Shown: positions 1-7,311, counted from the stretch's first letter. The stretch is 9,799 nt of DNA from Ilumatobacteraceae bacterium (GCA_016650435.1 JAENVT010000386.1:1-9799); one strand, 5' to 3'. A program made the numbers and translations. Notes: generated by a model from the letters alone, not told the origin.

Positions 1-1
1 C

Positions 2-388
2 CTGATGCCCGTGACCGCCGCAGATCTCGAGTCGGCCAGCCGGCAATACGTGGCGTTGTTGCCCGATCGGCTCGATGTCGTGCACCTCGGTGTCGGCGAC
101 GACGGACACACCGCATCGTGGCCGCCGGGTGATCCGGTGATCCACGCCGTCGGTGTCGTCGCGATGTCGGGGGAGTACAAAGGCCGGGTGCGCATGACGC
201 TGACCGTTACGGCTGTCAACGCTGCTCGCCACCGATTGGTGTTGGCCACAGGCGCTGCCAAGGCAACGATCATCGAGCGATGGATGCTGCACGATCATGC
301 CCTGCCGATTGAACGGGTGAGTCGCACCAACACGATGGTGGTGCTCGACCAGCAAGCCGCATCACGATTGCCGTACCAGGCTCGCTAG
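2..388 (+). CDS. pgl: 6-phosphogluconolactonase, 3' part (5' end outside window)
   Basis: This enzyme hydrolyses 6-phosphogluconolactone to 6-phosphogluconate, the second step of the oxidative pentose phosphate pathway in the cytosol. The reading frame is open to the left edge, so the gene begins upstream; about 128 codons are visible, roughly half of the usual 230-260 residues. The internal ATG at position 5 is therefore not the real start. The visible part carries the family signature HLGVGDDGHTAS (consensus HLGxGxDGHTAS), about 25-40 residues in, followed later by RMTLT and the HRLVLATGAAKA stretch typical of the C-terminal half of the SugarP isomerase-like fold. The signature continues as WPPG where LFPG is usual, a mild oddity. 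It ends with TAG 12 bases before pgi, so the two genes are very probably cotranscribed. Family assignment is confident; the symbol follows common actinobacterial use. Confidence 0.9.
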   Translation: MMPVTAADLESASRQYVALLPDRLDVVHLGVGDDGHTASWPPGDPVIHAVGVVAMSGEYKGRVRMTLTVTAVNAARHRLVLATGAAKATIIERWMLHDHALPIERVSRTNTMVVLDQQAASRLPYQAR

Positions 389-400
389 CGTCTGGCGACG

Positions 401-2005
401 ATGGACATCACGACGACACCGGCCTGGTCGGCGCTGCAGTCGGTGCCGCGCCCGGCTCACTTGCGCACCCTCTTCGCCGAGGATCCGCAACGGTCGGCGC
501 GGTATCACCTGCAGGCGGGCGATCTGGTGATCGACTACTCGAAGCACTTGATCGACGACGACGTCGTCCGCCGATTGCTGGCCGTGATCGCCGCCGCCGG
601 AGTCGAGGCGCGCAGGGCGGCGATGTTTGCCGGCGAACCCATCAACGTCACCGAACGACGCGCTGTTCTGCACACAGCGCTGCGTGCGCCGCGCGACGCG
701 GTGATCACGGTCGACGGTCACAACGTGGTGCCAGACGTGTACGAGGTGCTCGGGCGAATCACCACGTTTGCCGATCGGGTGCGCAGTGGCGCATGGCGCG
801 GTGCCACCGGCGAGACAATGAGGACCGTCGTCAACATCGGTATAGGAGGAAGTGATCTCGGTCCGGCCATGGCGTACCTGGCGACGGAATCGTTCGGCGA
901 CCAGAACCTGCGGTGCCGATACGTCAGCAACGTCGACGGCGCCGACATCACCGGCAACCTCGCCGACCTCGATCCAGCAACGACGCTGTTCATCGTCAGT
1001 TCGAAGACGTTCACCACCATCGAGACACTGACCAATGCCCGTCAAGCGCGCCACTGGTTGACATCGGCGCTCGGCGACGCGGCCGTCGGAAAGCACTTCG
1101 TCGCAGTCAGCACCAACGCCAAGGAAGTTGCCGAATTCGGCATCGACACCGCCAACATGTTCGGCTTCTGGGACTGGGTCGGTGGGCGGTACTCGGTGGA
1201 CTCGGCAATCGGGCTGTCATTGGCACTGTCGATCGGGCCGGCTCAGTTCCGGCAGTTCCTCGACGGCTTCCACACGATCGATCGCCATTTCGTCGAGACT
1301 CCGTTGCACCTGAATGCACCGGTGATCATGGCAATGCTGGGAATTTGGTACGCCAACGTGCTGGGCGCCGAGACCAAGGCGGTGCTGCCGTACGCCCATG
1401 AGTTGCGGCGATTCCCGGCGTATCTGCAGCAGCTCGAGATGGAATCCAACGGCAAGTGTGTGCGGCTCGACGGCTCACCTGTCTCGACGACGACTGGTGC
1501 CATCGTGTGGGGCGAGCCGGGCACGAATGGGCAGCACGCCTTCTATCAACTGTTGCATCAGGGCACTCGGCTGGTGCCGATCGACTTCATCGGCTTTGCC
1601 CAGCCCAATCACCGACTGACCGAGCAACACGATCTGCTCATGGCCAACCTGTTCGCCCAGGGCGAGGCGTTGGCGTTCGGCAAGACGCTCGACGAGGTGA
1701 TCGCCGAAGGCATCCCCGAACATCAGCAAGATGCACGGGTGTTTCCCGGCAACCGACCGAGCACGACGATCCTCGCCCCGCGTCTCACGCCCAACGTGCT
1801 CGGCCAGCTGATCGCGCTCTACGAGCACATCGTGTTCGTGCAGGGCTGTGTGTGGGATGTCAACAGCTTCGACCAGTGGGGCGTCGAGCTCGGCAAGGCC
1901 CTCGCCAACCGGATCACGCCAGAGCTCACCACCACCGATCCACCGCAACACGACACCTCGACGGCGGCCCTCATCGAGTGGTATCGCGCCAACCGCACGC
2001 ATTGA
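401..2005 (+). CDS. pgi: Glucose-6-phosphate isomerase
   Basis: It interconverts glucose 6-phosphate and fructose 6-phosphate in the cytosol, linking glycolysis/gluconeogenesis to the pentose phosphate branch begun by its upstream neighbour. The 534-residue product has the normal length of long bacterial PGIs. Visible blocks, in order: [14 protein letters not shown] (phosphate-sugar binding), [13 protein letters not shown] (SIS-domain phosphate loop), [26 protein letters not shown] with the catalytic Glu at about 348, [12 protein letters not shown] with the ring-opening His at about 379, and [12 protein letters not shown] with Lys at about 499. All expected active-site residues are present. 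The ATG at 401 follows the upstream stop by 12 bases without a clear Shine-Dalgarno, so translation probably depends on coupling; a TAGCGT box overlapping the upstream stop is nine bases before the ATG and could be a weak internal promoter. The 3' end converges on the methyltransferase gene with a 12-base gap. Confidence 0.98.
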   Translation: MDITTTPAWSALQSVPRPAHLRTLFAEDPQRSARYHLQAGDLVIDYSKHLIDDDVVRRLLAVIAAAGVEARRAAMFAGEPINVTERRAVLHTALRAPRDAVITVDGHNVVPDVYEVLGRITTFADRVRSGAWRGATGETMRTVVNIGIGGSDLGPAMAYLATESFGDQNLRCRYVSNVDGADITGNLADLDPATTLFIVSSKTFTTIETLTNARQARHWLTSALGDAAVGKHFVAVSTNAKEVAEFGIDTANMFGFWDWVGGRYSVDSAIGLSLALSIGPAQFRQFLDGFHTIDRHFVETPLHLNAPVIMAMLGIWYANVLGAETKAVLPYAHELRRFPAYLQQLEMESNGKCVRLDGSPVSTTTGAIVWGEPGTNGQHAFYQLLHQGTRLVPIDFIGFAQPNHRLTEQHDLLMANLFAQGEALAFGKTLDEVIAEGIPEHQQDARVFPGNRPSTTILAPRLTPNVLGQLIALYEHIVFVQGCVWDVNSFDQWGVELGKALANRITPELTTTDPPQHDTSTAALIEWYRANRTH

Positions 2006-2017
2006 GTTCGTCGAGAG

Positions 2018-3256
2018 TTACTCGAGGGGTATCACCCTGGCGAAGAGGGCCTTCAGGTAGCCACCTTGAGCGAAGGTCACCGGGTGATCGATCGCGTGGC
2101 CGGTGCGACGTACCTCGACCAGGTCGTAGCCGGCGCGTTGTGCCGAGCCGCGCACGGTCGCGTAGAACTGCTCCTCGGTGATCCTGCTCGAACACGACGC
2201 TTGCACCAACAACCCATCGGTGCGCACCAGTTGCACGGCGCGCTGGGTCAGCTGACCGTATGCGTGCAACGCTCGGTCGACGTTCGACTTGCGCTGGGCG
2301 AATGCCGGAGGGTCGACGACGACGATGTCGTAGTGCTTGCGGCGTTGGATCAGCCGATCCATCACTTCGTACGCATCGCCGATCATCGCGTCGTGTTCGC
2401 AATGGCGCACGTTGGGCAGCGTCGCATTGTGTGCAAAGTTGCGCTCGGCCGCGGCAAGTGTCGGCTCGCTCTGGTCGACGCTGGTGACGCGGGTAGCGCC
2501 CCCGGCCGCGGCGTAGATGCCGAACCCACCGGTGGCGGCGAAGATATCGAGCACGCGCATGCCGGCGCTCATCGAGCCGACCAGGGCGCGGTTCTCGCGC
2601 TGGTCGAGGAAGTGGCCAGTCTTCTGACCGTTGATGACGTCGGCCTCGAACACCAACCCGTTCTCGTGGAACAGCACCGGCGATGCCGGTGCCTCGCCGA
2701 TCAGCGCCATGCCCTCGCTCAACCCGTACAGCCGTTGATCGGCCATCGTTCGCGCCAATCGCAGAACCAGAGCGCTGGGGTCGAACTGCTCGCCGATGAC
2801 ATGTACGAGTTGCTTGAGGTGCGGTATCCACACGGGCGAGTAGATCTTGAGCACGAACGTGTCGGCGTAACGATCGAGGATCAACCCGGGGAAGCCGTCG
2901 TTCTCGCCGTTCAGGATCCGGTAGCCGTCGGTGTCTCCGCCCAATGCGGCGCGTCGCTCGACCGCCGTCGCGACGCGTTGCGTCCAGAACGCGGTGTCGA
3001 TCGTCGCCGGCTTGCCGTGATGCAGGACCCGAATACGGATCGGAGAACCGGGATCCCACAATCCGATGGCGACGAAGTTGCGATCATTGTCGAAGATCAC
3101 GGCGAGGTCGCCGACCACGCCGCGATGGCTGATCGACGAGATCGATTCGTTGAAGATCCACGGATGCCCAGCGGCGATCTGGCGGCGGGCGTCTGGCGTG
3201 ACTCGAACCGCCATCCGCTTCTCGCTGACCACAGGCAGCTGGTCGAGCACGGACAT
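2018..3256 (-). CDS. RlmI/RlmK-family PUA-domain SAM-dependent RNA methyltransferase
   Basis: The 412-residue product belongs to the COG1092-type family, whose characterised member RlmI makes 5-methylcytosine in 23S rRNA; the exact target here is inferred. Residues 15-80 look like the N-terminal PUA RNA-binding domain (GHPWIFNESI, then a VVGDLAVIFD strand). A linker domain follows, with YRILNGENDGFPGLILDRY at about 112-130, a family hallmark. The Rossmann methyltransferase part has GQKTGHFLDQRENR (210-223), DIFAATGGFGIYA (motif I, SAM binding, 237-249), VVVDPPAF (motif IV, 312-319) and ASCSSRI (353-359), whose Cys355 is the candidate catalytic thiolate. The ATG at 3256 lies exactly six bases after a TACCCT box and has no Shine-Dalgarno, so the mRNA is probably leaderless. 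It diverges from pafB and converges on pgi. Confidence is high for the family and lower for the specific rRNA position. Confidence 0.92.
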   Translation of the reverse strand: MSVLDQLPVVSEKRMAVRVTPDARRQIAAGHPWIFNESISSISHRGVVGDLAVIFDNDRNFVAIGLWDPGSPIRIRVLHHGKPATIDTAFWTQRVATAVERRAALGGDTDGYRILNGENDGFPGLILDRYADTFVLKIYSPVWIPHLKQLVHVIGEQFDPSALVLRLARTMADQRLYGLSEGMALIGEAPASPVLFHENGLVFEADVINGQKTGHFLDQRENRALVGSMSAGMRVLDIFAATGGFGIYAAAGGATRVTSVDQSEPTLAAAERNFAHNATLPNVRHCEHDAMIGDAYEVMDRLIQRRKHYDIVVVDPPAFAQRKSNVDRALHAYGQLTQRAVQLVRTDGLLVQASCSSRITEEQFYATVRGSAQRAGYDLVEVRRTGHAIDHPVTFAQGGYLKALFARVIPLE

Positions 3257-3262
3257 GCGCTC

Positions 3263-3268
3263 AGGGTA
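3263..3268 (-). promoter_or_regulatory. Candidate -10 box (TACCCT) for leaderless methyltransferase mRNA
   Basis: Read on the minus strand, TACCCT fits the actinobacterial -10 pattern TANNNT. Six bases (GAGCGC) separate it from the ATG at 3256, so transcription would start at or next to the A of the start codon. There is no Shine-Dalgarno. No clear -35 is visible. The same geometry recurs at four other starts in this window. Confidence 0.55.
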
Positions 3269-3305
3269 TGCCGATGTTGCTGGGAATTCCCTACGCTCCC
3301 GGCAT
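3268..3305. promoter_or_regulatory. Nested dyad symmetry in the divergent methyltransferase/pafB promoter region
   Basis: A perfect 10-bp palindrome, GGGAATTCCC (3282-3291), abuts the candidate pafB -10 box. Outer arms ATGCCG (3268-3273) and CGGCAT (3300-3305) are also complementary and share the same centre (between 3286 and 3287). The bases between inner and outer arms are not symmetric. The arrangement looks like a bipartite operator positioned to affect both divergent promoters. The binding protein is unknown; autoregulation by the WYL pair is only a guess. Confidence 0.4.
3292..3297 (+). promoter_or_regulatory. Candidate -10 box (TACGCT) for leaderless pafB mRNA
   Basis: TACGCT fits TANNNT and is followed by six bases (CCCGGC) and then the ATG at 3304, the same spacing as the divergent box on the other strand. 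This supports 3304 rather than the upstream in-frame ATGs at 3268 and 3274 as the pafB start, because those would lie upstream of the promoter. Confidence 0.55.
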
Positions 3306-4224
3306 GGTGGATCAGCTGGAGCGCACGACGAACCTGTTGGCGCTGCTGCTCGAGACCCGTGTTCCGCTGACGCTCGACGACATCGTCAACCAGTTGGCTG
3401 GGCAGTACCCGCCGGGGCAGACGGCGCTGCGCGGCGCGTTCGAGCGCGACAAGGGTCTGCTGCGCGACATCGGCGTGCCGATCGAGACCGAGGTGCTGCG
3501 CGGCACCAACGCCGGGCAAACCGGATATCGAGTGGATCGCGATCGATACGAGCTGCGCGACCTCGATCTGACCGAAGACGAGCGGCGGGCGCTGCAGGTC
3601 GCGGTCGCCGCGGCGCGCACCACCGAAGCCGAGTTCGGAATGTTCAAGCTCGGCGGCGTCGCCGACAGTTCGGCGTCGATCACCGCCAACCTTCCGCAGC
3701 TCGAGCTGTTGCCCGCGCTGCGCGAAGCGATCGCAGCGCGCTCGACGGTGTCGTTCAGCTACCACGCTGCGCCGCGGTCGTTGCAGCCGTACGCACTGCT
3801 GCTGCGCGAAGGGTTCTGGTACGTGATCGGGCATGACCTCGGTCACGACGAGGTGCGCACGTACCGCGTCGATCGCATCGAGGGATCGATCGAGCAGGGC
3901 CAGCTCAACGAGTTCGAGCGGCCGGCGGATTTCGATCCGCGTGCTGTCTTCCCGGCAGACCCGAAGGAGCTGGGCGACGGTGGCCAGTCGGCGACGGTTC
4001 GCATCGACAGCGCCAGGGCGACGTTTGCGGTGCGCGAGCTTGGTGAGGAGTCGGTCGTTCGTCGACTGGAAGATGGTGCGGTCGAGGTCGAAGTGCCATG
4101 CAGCAATCTCGATGCGTTCCGTTCGTGGTTGTTCGGCTGGGGCGCGCACGCCGAAGTTGTCGCTCCGGCAGCTGTTCGCGCAGGGCTCGTCGAGTGGCTG
4201 CGAGCGATGGCGAGCCGGTCGTGA
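3304..4224 (+). CDS. pafB: WYL-domain transcriptional regulator, PafB-like
   Basis: The 306-residue protein has the PafB plan: an N-terminal helix-turn-helix (residues 1-60) with ERTTNLLALLLETRVPLTL and FERDKGLLRDIGVPIET, a WYL domain (about 132-200) and a C-terminal WCX domain (about 228-300). In the WYL domain the name motif reads FWYVIG (171-176), followed by RTYRVDRI (185-192), whose arginines fit the predicted nucleic-acid-binding groove. In mycobacteria PafB and PafC form a heterodimer that switches on the LexA/RecA-independent DNA-damage regulon; transferring that role here is inference from the family and the tandem order. I start the gene at 3304 because the protein then begins like PafB and a TANNNT box lies six bases upstream; a start at 3268 would add a 12-residue unconserved leader. 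Its stop overlaps the next gene's GTG. No proteasome or Pup-ligase gene is nearby in the window. Confidence 0.85.
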   Translation: MVDQLERTTNLLALLLETRVPLTLDDIVNQLAGQYPPGQTALRGAFERDKGLLRDIGVPIETEVLRGTNAGQTGYRVDRDRYELRDLDLTEDERRALQVAVAAARTTEAEFGMFKLGGVADSSASITANLPQLELLPALREAIAARSTVSFSYHAAPRSLQPYALLLREGFWYVIGHDLGHDEVRTYRVDRIEGSIEQGQLNEFERPADFDPRAVFPADPKELGDGGQSATVRIDSARATFAVRELGEESVVRRLEDGAVEVEVPCSNLDAFRSWLFGWGAHAEVVAPAAVRAGLVEWLRAMASRS

Positions 4225-5189
4225 TCGCCCGTCGCGGTCCGCGTCGCTCCGGCGAGCGGTTGCGTCGCTTGCTGGTGATGTTGCCGTGGTTGATGGAGCG
4301 CGGCGAGGTGCCGCTTGCCGAGATGGCCGAGCGTTTCGAGCTCACCGAAGCCGAATTGGTTGGTGATCTCGAGCTGGCCGCGCTGTGCGGGTTGCCTCCT
4401 TTCATCGACGAGATGATCGACGTGTTCATCGACGAGGGAGTGGTGTTTGCCGGTCTGCCGCGTCTGTTCACCAGGCCGCTGCGACTGACTGCGCCGGAGG
4501 GCTTCGCGTTGCTGTCGTCGGGCAGGGCGGCGATGCAGTTGCCGGGGGCCGACCCTGACGGCGCGTTGGCCAGAGCGCTCGACAAATTGGCGGCAGTGTT
4601 GGGCGGCGACGACGGCGTCGTCGTCGACGTTCCTCAGCCACCGGCAACAGCCGACCTCGCTGCCGCCGTCAACGACAACGCCCGGCTGCGAGTCAGTTAC
4701 TGGTCGGCCAACCGCGACGAGGCGACCGAGCGGGAGGTCACGCCGCGCTCGATCTTCCTTGACCGCGGCCACTGGTATGTGATTGCTGACGACAGTCGCT
4801 CCGGCGAGTCGCGCACGTTTCGCATCGACCGCTTCGAATCGTGGGAACGTACAGGCGAGATCGACCTGCCGGTCGAGGGCACCGCGGTAATCGTCCCGCC
4901 GAGCGGCGATCAGTGGTTCGTCGACAGCGATGTGCCATCGGTCGTGTTGCGTCTTGAACCGCAGGCCCGTTGGGCGGCCGAGCGCTATCCGTTGCGCGAC
5001 GAGCATCCGCGAGGTGACGCCTCGGGGTCGATCGTGGTGCGCATGGCGGTGGCCAACGAGCAATGGCTGCGCACGTTGCTGTTGCGGTTGGGTCCGCACG
5101 CTGCCGTGCTGGAGCCGGTGGAGTGGCACGACCTTGCCGCCGACGCGGCCCGCGAGTTGCTGACGCGCTACGAGGTGACCGACAGCTGA
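4221..5189 (+). CDS. pafC: WYL-domain transcriptional regulator, PafC-like
   Basis: This is the second subunit of the presumed PafBC regulator, 322 residues, close to the roughly 316 of mycobacterial PafC. The N-terminal DNA-binding part (about 11-60) reads GERLRRLLVMLPWLMERGEV and then a LAEMAERFELTEAELVGDLE helix-turn-helix, followed by CGLPPF and FTRPLRLTAPEGFALL, all at PafC positions. The WYL domain (about 145-215) has GHWYVIADD (183-191) and ESRTFRIDRFE (196-206); a WCX domain forms the end. The start is GTG at 4221: it overlaps the pafB TGA as GTGA, the classic translationally coupled arrangement, and no in-frame ATG occurs until codon 20. Coupled synthesis suits an obligate heterodimer. 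The 3' end overlaps the oppositely oriented exonuclease gene by 22 bp. Confidence 0.85.
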   Translation: MIARRGPRRSGERLRRLLVMLPWLMERGEVPLAEMAERFELTEAELVGDLELAALCGLPPFIDEMIDVFIDEGVVFAGLPRLFTRPLRLTAPEGFALLSSGRAAMQLPGADPDGALARALDKLAAVLGGDDGVVVDVPQPPATADLAAAVNDNARLRVSYWSANRDEATEREVTPRSIFLDRGHWYVIADDSRSGESRTFRIDRFESWERTGEIDLPVEGTAVIVPPSGDQWFVDSDVPSVVLRLEPQARWAAERYPLRDEHPRGDASGSIVVRMAVANEQWLRTLLLRLGPHAAVLEPVEWHDLAADAARELLTRYEVTDS

Positions 5190-5737
5190 GCTGCGCTGGT
5201 GATGCCGTGAGCCTTGAGGAGATGGGGGAGCACGGCGGCGGTTGCATCGGCATCGGCCAACGCGTCGTGGGGGCGCACCAACTCGATCCCGTAGCGCGCA
5301 CACAGGTCGCCGAGGCGATGGGAAAGCTGGCGGTCGGGATCGAGCCGGCGCGACAGGGTGAGCGTGCATAACGGATCGACGATCTGCAAGACGACGCCGT
5401 GGGTCTTGCTGGCCTTGCGCAAGAACTCGGCATCGAAGGTCGCATTGTGCGCCACGAAGTGTGCATCGCCCAGCCGTGCCGCCAACTCGGTCAACACGTC
5501 GCGTCCGGGTGGCGCATCGAGCACCATCTGACGACGGATCCCGTGAATGCCGACCGGACCGACACGGAACCACCAGCGCCGGCGCGGTGCGACGAGGCTG
5601 GACCACCGATCGAGCACGCGACCGTTGCCATCGACCACGACGAGGCCGATCTGCAGCACGTGGTGGCGACGCAGCGACAGCCCCGATGTCTCGACGTCGA
5701 CCACGGCGAACCGCATCTCATCGAGCCGCTCATCCAT
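5168..5737 (-). CDS. DnaQ-like DEDDh 3'-5' exonuclease
   Basis: The 189-residue single-domain protein belongs to the DEDDh exonuclease superfamily (proofreading epsilon/PolC-like), which removes nucleotides from 3' ends using two metal ions. The motifs are intact: Exo I with Asp14 and Glu16 in VVDVETSG, Exo II with Asp102 in AHNATFDAEFL, and Exo III with His157 and Asp162 in HDALADA. IVDPLCTLTLSRRL and LGDLCARYGIEL match the region between Exo II and Exo III. There is no extra polymerase, GIY-YIG or CBS domain, so its partner and substrate are unknown. I start it at ATG 5737: the frame runs further upstream, but only through the intergenic hairpin repeats, and a TAGGGT box sits seven bases before this ATG. 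It overlaps the 3' end of pafC, so the two transcripts are mutually antisense at their ends. Confidence 0.9.
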   Translation of the reverse strand: MDERLDEMRFAVVDVETSGLSLRRHHVLQIGLVVVDGNGRVLDRWSSLVAPRRRWWFRVGPVGIHGIRRQMVLDAPPGRDVLTELAARLGDAHFVAHNATFDAEFLRKASKTHGVVLQIVDPLCTLTLSRRLDPDRQLSHRLGDLCARYGIELVRPHDALADADATAAVLPHLLKAHGITSAAQLSVTS

Positions 5738-5744
5738 AGGCCCA

Positions 5745-5750
5745 ACCCTA
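5745..5750 (-). promoter_or_regulatory. Candidate -10 box (TAGGGT) for leaderless exonuclease mRNA
   Basis: On the minus strand TAGGGT matches TANNNT and is separated from the ATG at 5737 by seven bases. No Shine-Dalgarno precedes this ATG. Eight bases upstream of the box lies a small palindrome, GTGTTACAC (5759-5767). Confidence 0.45.
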
Positions 5751-5796
5751 CGCCCGGGGTGTAACACGTCCCTCACCGCCCCAACGCCCCAACCCG

Positions 5797-5841
5797 TGTG
5801 GAGTGTCCTGGCGCACCCAGGTGGGCGTGAAACACTCCACA
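5797..5841. repeat. Hairpin repeat, copy 1
   Basis: A perfect 10-bp inverted repeat, TGTGGAGTGT (5797-5806) and ACACTCCACA (5832-5841), encloses 25 bases that contain a smaller palindrome, CACC-CA-GGTG. The element is nearly identical to the copy that begins 51 bases to the right; the shared unit differs at one internal base. It lies downstream of phoH and upstream of the exonuclease gene. Confidence 0.9.
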
Positions 5842-5848
5842 ACCCTGT

Positions 5849-5891
5849 GTGGAGTGTCCTGGCGCACCCCGGTGGGCGTGAAACACTCCAC
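5849..5891. repeat. Hairpin repeat, copy 2
   Basis: A 9-bp inverted repeat, GTGGAGTGT (5849-5857) and ACACTCCAC (5883-5891), encloses a 25-base centre with CACC-CC-GGTG. The only internal difference from copy 1 is the A/C in the spacer of the inner palindrome, which leaves its stem intact. On the minus strand this hairpin begins seven bases past the phoH stop, so it could help end that transcript, although no T-run follows. Its near-identity with copy 1 also fits a dispersed REP/MITE-like element. The frame read through both copies gives only repeat-derived peptide and is not a gene. Confidence 0.88.
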
Positions 5892-5898
5892 TCGGGAG

Positions 5899-7272
5899 TT
5901 AGAGCAGTTCGGCGGCGAGGCTGGCGACGGCGCTGCGTTCGCACGACGACAAGGTGATGTGCCCGAAACAGCGCTGCCCGCCGAAGGCCTGGATCAGCAC
6001 GGCCAGCGCATTGTTCGATTCGCCCATGTACGGGGCGTCGATCTGGCTGGTGTCGCCGGTGAAGATCACCTTGGTTCCCTCGCCGATGCGGGTCAGCACC
6101 GTCTTCAGGGTGGTGGGCTCCAGGTTCTGGGCCTCATCGACGACGACGATCTGGCGATGCAGCGACCGCCCGCGCAAAAACGTGACCGACTCGAGCGCCA
6201 GTTGGTTGCGGCCGATCAGTTCATCGATCAGCCGGGTGGCGTCGTTGCTGCTGCGCTGGTCGGTGAGCGCAACGATCGCGTCGTGGATCGCCGACATCCA
6301 CGGGTCGAGTTTTTCCTCCAGCGTGCCCGGAAGGAATCCGACATCGGCACGGCCAACGGGCACCAATGGACGGTATACGGCCAGCCGTTCGTAACGGCGA
6401 TTCTCGACGACCTGCTCGAGGCCGGCGGCGATGGCCAGCAGGGTCTTACCGGTGCCGGCGCGGCCGTCGAGGGCGACGACGCTGACGTCGGGGTCGAGCA
6501 ACAGTTCGAGCGCGAAACGCTGCTCCTTCGATCGGGCACGCAATCCCCATGCTTCAGGCGCGCTGTGATGCAGGAGGACGAGATCGTCGCCCACGCGTCG
6601 CGCCAACGCTGACTGCGACCCGGACCGCAACACTGCGAACCCGTTCTCGTGCAAATTGCTGCATGTCGCGACGGAGTCGAGAGCGATGGCACCGGCGGCA
6701 TACAGGCAATCGATGGCTTCGTGGCTGGCTTCGTACGTTCCCCATCCCGCGGGGCGCGTTGCCAGGCTTCGGCCGACCGGGCGATGCTCGTCGGCCTGCA
6801 GGCCGAGATGGGCGGCCTTGATGCGCAGCGCGGCATCGTTCGACACGACGCACGTCGGGCCGTACATCTGCTGGCCGAGTGCGGCACCGATGATTCGGTT
6901 GTCGGGAACAGAAGGGTCGAGTCCGTGCTCGATCAACAGGTGCTTCTGCACGCCGTTGATCTCGATCTTGACTGTGCTGGCCGACGATCCGTCGCCGACC
7001 GGTGTGGCATCGGCGAGCGATCCGCCGGCATTGACCCGCAGCTCCTCGAGAGTTCGTAGAGCGGTGCGTGCCGCGCGTCCTACATCGTCGACTCGACTCT
7101 TCAACCCGTCGAGTTCTTCGACGACCGTCAGCGGAATCACCACATCGGCCCCGACGAAACTGGCGAGACACGACGGGTCGGCGACGAGAACCGAGGTATC
7201 GAGCACGATCCGAGTTCTCACCTCCCCCTTGACATCGCTATGACGAGCATGGGTAGGGATGAGATCGGTCAA
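5899..7272 (-). CDS. PhoH2-type protein: PIN ribonuclease domain fused to PhoH ATPase
   Basis: The 457-residue protein combines two domains. The PIN domain (about 20-160) has IVLDTSVLV with Asp25, PLTVVEELDGLK with Glu53, VPDNRIIGAAL with Asp124, and VVSNDAALR with Asp146, the acidic set of PIN RNases. The PhoH P-loop ATPase (about 245-457) has Walker A GRAGTGKT (270-277), YRPLVPVGRADVGFLPGTLEEK, Walker B IVVVDEAQN (375-383), and EGTKVIFTGDTSQID, plus the terminal ERSAVASLAAELL. Characterised mycobacterial PhoH2 is an RNA helicase/RNase; the same role is inferred here. The TTG start at 7272 is supported by GGAG five bases upstream (7278-7281). A GTG at 7221, four codons before the PIN core, is an alternative, but its purine-rich stretch is too close to serve as a Shine-Dalgarno. 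A possible structured leader precedes it, and a hairpin repeat follows its stop. Confidence 0.93.
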   Translation of the reverse strand: MTDLIPTHARHSDVKGEVRTRIVLDTSVLVADPSCLASFVGADVVIPLTVVEELDGLKSRVDDVGRAARTALRTLEELRVNAGGSLADATPVGDGSSASTVKIEINGVQKHLLIEHGLDPSVPDNRIIGAALGQQMYGPTCVVSNDAALRIKAAHLGLQADEHRPVGRSLATRPAGWGTYEASHEAIDCLYAAGAIALDSVATCSNLHENGFAVLRSGSQSALARRVGDDLVLLHHSAPEAWGLRARSKEQRFALELLLDPDVSVVALDGRAGTGKTLLAIAAGLEQVVENRRYERLAVYRPLVPVGRADVGFLPGTLEEKLDPWMSAIHDAIVALTDQRSSNDATRLIDELIGRNQLALESVTFLRGRSLHRQIVVVDEAQNLEPTTLKTVLTRIGEGTKVIFTGDTSQIDAPYMGESNNALAVLIQAFGGQRCFGHITLSSCERSAVASLAAELL

Positions 7273-7277
7273 CGCAA

Positions 7278-7281
7278 CTCC
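7278..7281 (-). promoter_or_regulatory. Shine-Dalgarno supporting the TTG start of phoH
   Basis: GGAG on the minus strand ends five bases before the TTG at 7272-7270. It is the best ribosome-binding site near any possible start of this gene and decides the start call in favour of TTG. Confidence 0.55.
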
Positions 7282-7311
7282 AATCGTCTGTTCGGGCTGA
7301 CGAGGAAACTT

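Noticed and set aside
2006..2037. Terminator hairpin between convergent pgi and the methyltransferase
   Set aside because: Only a 4-bp pairing (AGGG/CCCT) is visible, mostly inside the methyltransferase coding end, with no T-run.
3274..3297. PafBC-type damage promoter (TTGTCRGTG, 8 bases, TANNNT) before pafB
   Set aside because: ATGTTGCTG matches six of nine positions, but the spacing to TACGCT is nine instead of eight; with the correct spacing the match falls to three of nine. Too weak to claim autoregulation.
2066..3370. A 434-codon plus-strand open frame opposite the methyltransferase
   Set aside because: The minus strand encodes a complete RlmI-family protein with all motifs; the plus-strand peptide has no recognisable motif and would run through the pafB promoter.
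3843..5606. A 587-codon minus-strand open frame across pafB, pafC and the exonuclease gene
   Set aside because: It is antisense to two recognised WYL genes with well-conserved motifs, is dominated by arginine/proline-rich low-complexity peptide, and resembles no family. Long antisense frames are expected in high-GC DNA.
5745..5767. PafBC-type promoter before the exonuclease
   Set aside because: GTGTTACAC lies exactly eight bases before TAGGGT, but only four of nine consensus positions agree (TGT and the purine).
5738..5944. N-terminal extension of the exonuclease through the repeats
   Set aside because: The frame stays open to 5944, but the extra residues are repeat-derived and overlap the end of phoH. 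The DEDDh domain starts just after the ATG at 5737, which has its own -10-like box.
5803..6612. A plus-strand open frame through the hairpin repeats into the phoH region
   Set aside because: Its first 30 residues are simply the translated repeats (two copies of SWRT.VGVKHST) and the rest is antisense to the PhoH ATPase domain.
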